Assembly: GCA_044867875.1 (NCBI GenBank)
Contig: JBIOVR010000121.1
Location: forward strand, 1-5,795
Length of the DNA: 5,795 nt
Origin: VBAS01 sp044867875
Lineage (GTDB): Bacteria > Bacteroidota > Bacteroidia > Chitinophagales > Chitinophagaceae
Reading direction: 5' to 3'
Below the pieces are notes generated by a model. That model worked only from the letters and a program-made list of their open reading frames with translations, had not been told where the DNA came from and did not search any database. A program made the position numbers and the translations under genes. Of this stretch, positions 1 to 5,070 are shown piece by piece (within the stretch, counting starts at the first letter, position 1; every line of letters begins with the position of its first letter).

Positions 1-154
1 TTGAGGAAAATGGCTTAGGTGCCCACCATTGGTCAAGAATTTCTTTTTTGGTAAAAGCATCCCATACCAGCGAAAGTTCGGCATCAAACTCCCGGGTTAT
101 AGATACCGTTTTTGTTGCTTTGTCAACGGTAAAATCAAATAGTAAGTTGTTCAT
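1..154 (-). CDS. SRPBCC / AHSA1-domain protein, 3' part outside window
   Basis: Only the first 51 codons are visible; the gene continues past the left edge. They read as the start of an SRPBCC (START/Bet v1-like) domain of the AHSA1 (Hsp90 ATPase activator homologue) type. Residues 18-25 give the first strand with the SITREFDA signature, residues 29-35 give VWDAFT, and residues 40-49 give the LDQWWAPKPF block. These proteins are small cytoplasmic hydrophobic-ligand-binding folds, and the ligand is generally unknown. The ATG (154-152) overlaps the TGA stop of the upstream arsR-type gene as ATGA, so translation is probably coupled. ArsR regulator plus SRPBCC protein is a very common bacterial pairing. 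There is no signal peptide. The family call is secure from the motifs; the ligand and physiological role cannot be told. Confidence 0.9.
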   Translation of the reverse strand, partial: MNNLLFDFTVDKATKTVSITREFDAELSLVWDAFTKKEILDQWWAPKPFSS

Positions 155-471
155 TTTTTGTGTTTTTTCATTGTTGATAATACTTTGTCAAGTTGATTAA
201 ACCTGGTTTCCCAAATTTTTCGGAACTGCTCGATCCATTTATCGATCTCTTTCATTTTTTCAATTTCAAGTGAGTAATAAATTTCTCTGCCTTGTTGTTC
301 CTGTTTTACCAGTTCGCATTCTGTGAGTATGCGCAAGTGTTTAGAAACAGATTGCCGGGTAGTGTGAAAGTTTTCAGCAATGGCGTTCGGTGTCATTGCC
401 TGCAATGCAATTAAAGTTATAATTGCCCGCCTTGTCGGGTCAGCTATAGCCTGGAAAATATCTCTTCTCAT
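151..471 (-). CDS. ArsR-family winged-helix transcriptional repressor
   Basis: A complete 106-residue protein, the usual length for ArsR regulators. Residues 3-20 form the first helix with the RDIFQAIADPTRRAII signature. Residues 27-49 form the helix-turn-helix, with TTRQSVSKHLRIL (37-49) as the recognition helix. Residues 54-69 form the beta wing, ending in GREIYYSLE. The tail (75-98), with W79 and W87, is a probable dimerisation helix. The only cysteine is C52, and the CxC metal-binding motif of helix 3 in ArsR/SmtB sensors is absent, so this is probably not a metal sensor. It belongs to the branch encoded beside SRPBCC genes, here with a 4-bp ATGA overlap. The start at 471 fits the domain boundary; it has no Shine-Dalgarno sequence, and upstream is an A/T-rich leader. 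A promoter with two overlapping dyads (492-537) implies autorepression. The inducer is unknown. Confidence 0.95.
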   Translation of the reverse strand: MRRDIFQAIADPTRRAIITLIALQAMTPNAIAENFHTTRQSVSKHLRILTECELVKQEQQGREIYYSLEIEKMKEIDKWIEQFRKIWETRFNQLDKVLSTMKKHKK

Positions 472-491
472 TTTTGTTTAAATTTTAATTG

Positions 492-509
492 TGCAACTAA
501 TCAGTTGCA
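492..509. promoter_or_regulatory. Proximal ArsR operator candidate (perfect dyad)
   Basis: TGCAACT-AATC-AGTTGCA is a perfect 7-bp inverted repeat with a 4-bp spacer, centred at 500.5. It overlaps the -7 element by two bases and covers the predicted transcription start, so a bound dimer would block initiation. Size and symmetry suit a winged-helix dimer. Assignment to the adjacent ArsR protein is inference from position. Confidence 0.6.
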
Positions 510-539
510 AATATATGCGCAACTATTCGGTTTCGCAAA
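508..539 (-). promoter_or_regulatory. Bacteroidota-type promoter of the arsR-SRPBCC operon
   Basis: On the minus strand a TTTG (539-536) is followed, after 20 bp, by TATATTTG (515-508). The second element matches the Bacteroidota -7 consensus TAnnTTTG exactly and the first matches the -33 element. The spacing is at or slightly above the usual range. Transcription would start near 502, giving a leader of about 30 nt before the ATG at 471. The position, orientation and overlap with two dyads support the call; no start site has been mapped. Confidence 0.65.
516..537. promoter_or_regulatory. Distal ArsR operator candidate (imperfect dyad)
   Basis: TGCGCAAC-TATTCG-GTTTCGCA has arms that match at 7 of 8 positions, centred at 526.5. 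It fills the spacer between the -33 and -7 elements. It shares the GCAACT half-site and a similar right arm with the proximal dyad, and lies 26 bp from it centre to centre, about 2.5 helical turns. This is probably a second, weaker site for the same repressor. Confidence 0.5.
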
Positions 540-540
540 A

Positions 541-807
541 TTATTTTCAAAAAATATTTTGTCGCGAAAAAAAATCTATAAGGTTAGTCGTTTCAGTATC
601 GCCGTACATTGACCCCTCGTACCTATACCGTTAAAATCAAGTCTCAAAAAAATGCTTTTAAATTAATGGCTTCGTCCACTCTGCTTTTTGTAGAGCGTCA
701 ATTATCAAAAACTGTATAATATTTATTTTTTTTAGCCTTAAATTTTCAGTCTCGTTAGTCAAAAAAATATCGGAAGTTTACAGAATGAATTTTTTATAAA
801 ACGTGCT
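541..807. other. Long A/T-rich intergenic region upstream of the cytochrome gene
   Basis: Together with the arsR promoter this makes a 336-bp gap between divergent genes. I find no TAnnTTTG match on the plus strand, so the cytochrome promoter cannot be placed. The features seen are a short hairpin at 679-695 (CTCTGC, five T, GTAGAG, with one G-U pair), a TATAAT string at 715-720, and an imperfect inverted repeat at 531-569. None is convincing as a named element. There is no supportable gene: the longest open stretch is a 39-codon minus-strand frame without a start codon. Confidence 0.6.
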
Positions 808-2181
808 ATGAAAAAACTTTTTATACTCTTTATACTTTTTTCTACTTGTCTTTCATTTACTTTTTTGATCAGGACGAATGAACCTGTGTTTGTACCGCCA
901 AGTCCCCAAAGAACAGGAGGCGATTCTGCCAAAGGCTATTATTATCTCATTAATGGTGATTATATAAAAGGCGGGGTGCCTGAAATGGTTTTTAGAAAAG
1001 CCACTGATAAGCCAACAATATATCTTGAAAGGGATGGTGTAAATGATGGCATTCCACATGACTATACTGCTGTTAAAGCTTTTAATGGAGAAATTGTTAT
1101 TGCGCCGAACTGTTTACAATGCCATGCACAGGTTTTTGAAAACAAATTGTATATCGGTCTTGGAAATACATCTATTGACTTCAGTGACAGGGATAGAGTG
1201 AGTGTAAAAGATATAGACAAAGCGGAAAAATTTTTAAAAACACTTACCCCAAAAAAATGGAAGGCTTCAGAACATTTTTTTGAGGTGGTTAAAATTACCG
1301 GTCCGCAATTATATACCGAAGCAAGGGGAGTAAATCCTGCGGATCGTCTTGCAGCCGTTCTCGCTGCTCATCGGGATCCCATTACATTTAAATGGAATGC
1401 TGAACCACAACTTAAGATCCCCGAACTCGTTGTGCCTTCCGATGTTCCTGCTTGGTGGTTATTGAAAAAGAAGAATGGAATGTTTTACACGGCTTTTGGT
1501 CGCGGGGATTTCGGAAGATTTTTAATGGCGTCAAATCTTTTGACGGTGAATGATACTTCTGAATCTGCAGAAGTTGATAGTCACATGCCGGATGTATTGG
1601 CCTATATTAATTCATTAGAAGCGCCAAAATATCCAAAACCGATTGATGTAAGCTTGGCGGAAAAAGGAAGAATTATTTTTAGTAATACTTGTTCCGAATG
1701 TCACGGTACTTATGGCAAAGATGGGCAATATCCAAATCTGTTAATTCCACAAGCAACTATTCAAACTGATTCATTATTGCAGGCATCCAATTATTCTAAC
1801 CCTGAGTTTATTGATTGGTTTAACAAGAGCTGGTTTAGCAGTGGCGATCATCCTGGAAAACTTGTTCCTTTCAAAGGTTATATTGCTCAGCCATTAGACG
1901 GAGTGTGGATCACGGCTCCTTATTTTCATAATGGCTCTGTGCCAACCTTGGAAGGAGTGCTCAATAGTTCTATTCGTCCAAAATATTGGACAAGAGATTT
2001 TAATAAACCGGAATACAATTATGAAAATCCGGGATGGAAGTTTACAATGTTTGATACACCAGGCGATAAATTAATTTACAATACTACATTACCCGGTTAT
2101 GGAAATCATGGTCATTATTTCGGAGATAAACTTTCTGTTGAAGAACGCAAAGCCGTGATCGAATACCTGAAAACCTTGTAA
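808..2181 (+). CDS. Secreted di-haem c-type cytochrome, RoxA-like
   Basis: A 457-residue exported protein. Residues 1-22 are a signal peptide or membrane anchor: two lysines, then a run of Leu/Ile/Phe. C14 does not sit in a canonical lipobox. There are two covalent haem sites, CLQCH (102-106) and CSECH (295-299), 193 residues apart. That is close to the roughly 199 I recall for rubber oxygenase RoxA and longer than the roughly 146 of bacterial cytochrome c peroxidases. Residues 364-381 carry the block DGVWITAPYFHNGSVPTL typical of RoxA/MauG-like di-haem proteins. The C terminus (433-457: NHGHYFG, then a final EERKAVIEYLKTL helix) also resembles that group, and H434 or H436 is a candidate distal haem ligand. 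It is about 200 residues shorter than RoxA, so rubber oxygenase activity should not be assumed; a periplasmic electron carrier, peroxidase or oxygenase are all possible. The upstream ATG at 785 is closed after four codons, so 808 is the start. A DUF1080 gene follows after 33 bp. Confidence 0.9.
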   Translation: MKKLFILFILFSTCLSFTFLIRTNEPVFVPPSPQRTGGDSAKGYYYLINGDYIKGGVPEMVFRKATDKPTIYLERDGVNDGIPHDYTAVKAFNGEIVIAPNCLQCHAQVFENKLYIGLGNTSIDFSDRDRVSVKDIDKAEKFLKTLTPKKWKASEHFFEVVKITGPQLYTEARGVNPADRLAAVLAAHRDPITFKWNAEPQLKIPELVVPSDVPAWWLLKKKNGMFYTAFGRGDFGRFLMASNLLTVNDTSESAEVDSHMPDVLAYINSLEAPKYPKPIDVSLAEKGRIIFSNTCSECHGTYGKDGQYPNLLIPQATIQTDSLLQASNYSNPEFIDWFNKSWFSSGDHPGKLVPFKGYIAQPLDGVWITAPYFHNGSVPTLEGVLNSSIRPKYWTRDFNKPEYNYENPGWKFTMFDTPGDKLIYNTTLPGYGNHGHYFGDKLSVEERKAVIEYLKTL

Positions 2182-2214
2182 AACCTATTTCTTTCCTTAA
2201 CTTGATTCCATAAA

Positions 2215-3582
2215 ATGATCTTCATGAAAACAAGACTGGTATTTTTTTCTCTTTTTATTTCTTCAACAATTTTTTCACAGGATTGGCAATCACTTTTTGA
2301 TGGCAAAACCCTCAATGGCTGGAAACTGATGACAGGAAAAGCTGAATACCAGGTTGAGGATGGCGTGATAGTCGGTACGACCGTTATGAATTCTCCCAAT
2401 TCATTTCTTATATCAGAGAAAAAAGTTAGTGGCAATTTTATTCTTGAACTTGAAGCAATGATCACTGATACAGCTTCTAACTCAGGCATTCAGTTCAAAA
2501 GTAATTTCGATTCTACTGCAAACAAGGGTCAAGGGAGAGTTTTTGGGTATCAATTTGAAATTGATCCATCGTCCCGCAAATGGAGTGGCGGAATATATGA
2601 TGAGGGCAGGAGAGAATGGCTTTATCCCGGTTCTTTAAATTCAAAAGCACAGGCACTGCTTACTATTAATGTTTTTCATAAAATAAGAATTGAATGTATA
2701 GGTAATACTACTAAGACATGGCTCGATGGTGTAGCCACTGCCTATCTTATCGATACGCTTACAGCCAACCAGGGTTTGATTGCATTACAGGTTCATGCAA
2801 TCAATAATGAGAAGCAAAAGGGTTTAAGACTTTGCTGGAGAAATATTCGTATCAATACTTCAAATGTTAATTCTACTTCATTTCCCAGGGGCGTGTATGT
2901 AGCCAACTTAATACCAAATAGTTTGTCAGGTTATGAAGTTCAGGATGGCTGGAAATTATTATTTGATGGTAAGAGCGGCGATGGTTGGACAGGAGCGTAT
3001 AAAAAGACATTTCCTGAAAAAGGATGGGAAATAAAAGATGGAATAATGAAAGTATTGCCCTCAGCGGGGAGTGAGTCTGCAAATGGTGGCGATATTGTGA
3101 CAAAAGAAGAGTTCAGCGCTTTTGATCTTTCTTTTGAATTTAAACTTACGCCGGGAGCCAACAGTGGTGTAAAATATTTTGTTACATTAAGTGAAAATAA
3201 CCCTGGTTCCGCTATCGGGTTGGAATATCAGGTGTTAGATGATACTCTTCATCCCGATGCAAAAATGGGAAGGGATGGAAACAGGACACTTGCTTCGCTT
3301 TATGACCTGATAAAAGCAAACAAACAATCACGATTTATTAAACAGCCGGGCAGGTGGAATACTGGTCGCATCATAGTTTATCCAAACAATCATGTTGAAC
3401 ATTATTTGAACGGAGTGAAAGTTTTAGAATATGAAAGAGGCTCACAAGCTTATCGTGATCTTGTTGCGATAAGTAAATACAAAGTGTGGCCAAACTTTGG
3501 TGAAGCTAAACAAGGTCGGATCCTTTTACAAGATCATGGTAATGAAGTGAGCTTTCGGAGTATAAAGATAAAAAAATTGTGA
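2215..3582 (+). CDS. Secreted protein with two DUF1080 (3-keto-disaccharide hydrolase family) domains
   Basis: A 455-residue protein. A signal peptide covers residues 1-21, with probable cleavage before or after Q22 (SSTIFSQ). Two tandem DUF1080 (PF06439, LamG-like jelly-roll) domains follow, at about 23-213 and 244-455. Corresponding motifs are SLFDGKTLNGWK (26-37) and LLFDGKSGDGWT (248-259); NSGIQF (89) and NSGVKY (316); GYQFEI (111) and GLEYQV (335); TWLDG (168) and HYLNG (396); GLIALQVHA (187) and GRILLQDHG (434); WRNIRI (208) and FRSIKI (447). Most family members have one domain of about 200-260 residues, so this is a duplication. The second copy is closer to the family consensus. Known members cleave glycosides already oxidised at C3, working with Gfo/Idh/MocA oxidoreductases; one is encoded convergently next door. 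The first ATG is 2215, but ATG 2224 gives a more typical signal peptide (MKTRLVFF) and may be the true start. Substrate unknown. Confidence 0.9.
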   Translation: MIFMKTRLVFFSLFISSTIFSQDWQSLFDGKTLNGWKLMTGKAEYQVEDGVIVGTTVMNSPNSFLISEKKVSGNFILELEAMITDTASNSGIQFKSNFDSTANKGQGRVFGYQFEIDPSSRKWSGGIYDEGRREWLYPGSLNSKAQALLTINVFHKIRIECIGNTTKTWLDGVATAYLIDTLTANQGLIALQVHAINNEKQKGLRLCWRNIRINTSNVNSTSFPRGVYVANLIPNSLSGYEVQDGWKLLFDGKSGDGWTGAYKKTFPEKGWEIKDGIMKVLPSAGSESANGGDIVTKEEFSAFDLSFEFKLTPGANSGVKYFVTLSENNPGSAIGLEYQVLDDTLHPDAKMGRDGNRTLASLYDLIKANKQSRFIKQPGRWNTGRIIVYPNNHVEHYLNGVKVLEYERGSQAYRDLVAISKYKVWPNFGEAKQGRILLQDHGNEVSFRSIKIKKL

Positions 3583-3642
3583 TTTGCTAATGTGTTGATA
3601 TGCAAAATGTGCCAAAGGGAATTCATTAGCACATCAGCAAAT
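3582..3642. terminator. Possible bidirectional terminator for the convergent genes
   Basis: Arms 3582-3598 and 3626-3642 form a 17-position stem with 14 Watson-Crick pairs, two G-U pairs in the plus-strand transcript and one A-C mismatch, around a 27-nt loop. It begins at the DUF1080 stop codon and ends 15 bp before the stop of the convergent oxidoreductase gene, which is where termination of both is needed. A competing 10-bp stem joins 3606-3615 to 3650-3659. There is no clean T-tract on either strand, so intrinsic termination is uncertain. Confidence 0.35.
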
Positions 3643-3659
3643 TTGTATATTGGCACATT
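3583..3659. repeat. Octamer-periodic inverted repeat between convergent genes
   Basis: The 75-bp gap, plus two bases of the downstream stop codon, is built from about eight diverged 8-bp units. The left half reads TTTGCTAA (3583), TGTGTTGA (3591), TATGCAAAA (3599, one base longer) and TGTGCCAA (3608). A 10-base centre (3616-3625) follows. The right half reads TTAGCACA (3626), TCAGCAAA (3634), TTTGTATA (3642) and TTGGCACA (3650), which are the same motif on the other strand. Units pair best out of simple order: 3582-3598 with 3626-3642, and 3606-3615 with 3650-3659. From memory, similar AGCACAT/AGCAAAT strings occur between genes in Chitinophagaceae-type genomes. Confidence 0.7.
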
Positions 3660-4974
3660 AAACTTTCGGCTCCCAACCTTTTTCATATTCTCTTCTCCAA
3701 AATTTCATAGCAGCCGCATCATTTAATATATGTCCATTCTTAGGATCGCAATATAATGTGCGGCCGGTACGCTGTGCAATATTTGCAAGATGACAAAGCA
3801 AAACACTTTTATGTCCTTCATTGATCGGGGAATTGATCTTTTCATCACCACGAATGCTATTAACGAAGTTGTTGAAATGGAAGAGATCAAGATTCCCCGT
3901 AGCACTTACTGTATTTGTATCATCATTTTTTGTCGCTGATTGTATTTCTTTGACTAATTTATTATCAGCATCAAAGATCTTGTAATCATCATTTCCATAA
4001 TTTATCATTGTGCCCTTATCTCCATAAATAATAAATCCGCGACTGGCACCTTCCACATTCATTTTATTACAGCTTCTTCCTTCCCAGGTGATCGATTTAT
4101 TATTTCCGAACTCAAATGTGGCTACCTGTGTATCCGGAGTTTGCCAATCGTCTTTAAAAGCATATCGTCCGCCTGCTGATGTTACTTTAGTTGGAAAGTC
4201 AAGACCGAGAAACCACCGGCAGCAATCTATTTCATGTGTTGCATTGTTACATGTTTCCGCTGTACCCCAATGCCAGAACCAATGCCAGTTGTAATGAACG
4301 AGATTATCTTGGTAATCTTTTCGCGGAGCGGGTCCCTGCCATAAATTAAAATCAAGCGTTGAAGGAACCGGAACTTTTTTACCAATACCAATTGACTTTC
4401 TATTATTCGCATACCATGCTTTTGCAAAATATGCGTTACCAATTATTCCTTCTTTAATTTCTTTTGCTGCGTTAATGAGATTCGGCATTGAACGGCGTTG
4501 ATTACCCATTTGGATCAATTGCTTTGGATATTTTTTCATTGCGGCTATCAACAACTCTCCTTCGTATGGATTATGTCCGCATGGTTTTTCGACATATACA
4601 TGTTTGCCATGAGTAACGCCAAGAATGGCAGCCGGCGCATGCCAATGATCAGGTGCGGCGATCAATAAACCATCGAAATCTGTTTTCTTAACAAGCTCCC
4701 GTATATCTTTTATTATCGTAGGCTTTTTTGCGGCATTGGCAAATGGTTTTAATCCATTCACTATTGCCTTTTCTTCCACATCACACAGATAAGCGATCTC
4801 AACATTTTGAAGACCAGCAAAACATTCGGCGAGATAAGCACCCCGGCTATTTACACCCATTATAGCTAACTGAACTTTGTTACTGGGCGCATTCTTTCCA
4901 AATACAGGAAAATTCAAAAAAGTTATTCCTGCTGTTGCAAATGAACTGTTCTTTATAAAATCTCTGCGTTTCAT
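3658..4974 (-). CDS. Tat-exported Gfo/Idh/MocA-family oxidoreductase
   Basis: A complete 438-residue protein. Residues 1-26 are a twin-arginine signal (KRRDFIK at 2-8, then a hydrophobic stretch ATAGITFLNFPVFG), so it is exported folded, presumably with NAD(P) tightly bound. The Rossmann domain runs from about 33 to 155: GVNSRG (40-45) is the dinucleotide loop, C64-D65 ends the second strand, APDHWHA is at 107-113, and EKP (129-131) supplies the conserved Lys130. GNQRR (157-161) leads into the C-terminal alpha/beta domain. That domain carries the Trp/His-rich block NWHWFWHWGT (229-238) and HEID (247-250), the likely catalytic and substrate-binding region. Exported members oxidise or rearrange sugars, and some oxidise the C3 hydroxyl of glycosides for later cleavage by DUF1080 proteins, one of which is encoded tail to tail here. 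The ATG at 4974 starts directly at the Tat n-region; there is no Shine-Dalgarno sequence. Substrate not determinable. Confidence 0.93.
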   Translation of the reverse strand: MKRRDFIKNSSFATAGITFLNFPVFGKNAPSNKVQLAIMGVNSRGAYLAECFAGLQNVEIAYLCDVEEKAIVNGLKPFANAAKKPTIIKDIRELVKKTDFDGLLIAAPDHWHAPAAILGVTHGKHVYVEKPCGHNPYEGELLIAAMKKYPKQLIQMGNQRRSMPNLINAAKEIKEGIIGNAYFAKAWYANNRKSIGIGKKVPVPSTLDFNLWQGPAPRKDYQDNLVHYNWHWFWHWGTAETCNNATHEIDCCRWFLGLDFPTKVTSAGGRYAFKDDWQTPDTQVATFEFGNNKSITWEGRSCNKMNVEGASRGFIIYGDKGTMINYGNDDYKIFDADNKLVKEIQSATKNDDTNTVSATGNLDLFHFNNFVNSIRGDEKINSPINEGHKSVLLCHLANIAQRTGRTLYCDPKNGHILNDAAAMKFWRREYEKGWEPKV

Positions 4975-5070
4975 ATAGTAAGCTTTGTATCACTAAAGTT
5001 AATTATATCCATAAAGCAACGTTGCATTTTTGTAAATATGATTTAATAACTGCATCTTTAATAACGAACC
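4975..5070. promoter_or_regulatory. Divergent intergenic region with a 10-bp palindrome
   Basis: This 96-bp gap must carry promoters for the oxidoreductase (minus) and the lipid kinase (plus). No exact TAnnTTTG is present on either strand. The nearest plus-strand candidate is CATTTTTG (5025-5032), one base off the -7 consensus and without a clear -33 element; it would give a leader of about 30 nt. GCAACGTTGC (5016-5025) is a perfect palindrome touching that candidate, and might be an operator or chance. Confidence 0.35.

Noticed and set aside
609..637. TTGACC, 17 bp, TAAAAT: resembles an enterobacterial sigma-70 promoter on the plus strand.
   Set aside because: The other signals indicate a Bacteroidota host, whose main promoters use TAnnTTTG/TTTG. 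The match also lies about 170 bp from the next gene, so it is probably coincidence in A/T-rich DNA.
658..777. A 39-codon minus-strand open frame ending in EWTKPLI before a TAA stop.
   Set aside because: It has no start codon and no recognisable motif, and chance open frames of this length are common. A gene remnant is possible but cannot be supported.
808..849. Lipoprotein signal with acylated C14 in the cytochrome.
   Set aside because: The residues before C14 (FST) do not fit the lipobox well. An ordinary signal peptide or N-terminal anchor is at least as likely, so no lipoprotein call is made.
2115..2489. A 124-codon open frame on the minus strand.
   Set aside because: It lies antisense across the end of the cytochrome gene and the start of the DUF1080 gene, both clearly coding, and has no recognisable domain.
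2873..3161. Two overlapping minus-strand open frames inside the second DUF1080 domain.
   Set aside because: They are antisense to well-conserved coding sequence and have low-complexity, non-protein-like translations.
4088..4442. Short open frames on both strands inside the oxidoreductase gene.
   Set aside because: They are frame shadows of a region encoding the conserved Trp/His-rich block of the oxidoreductase.
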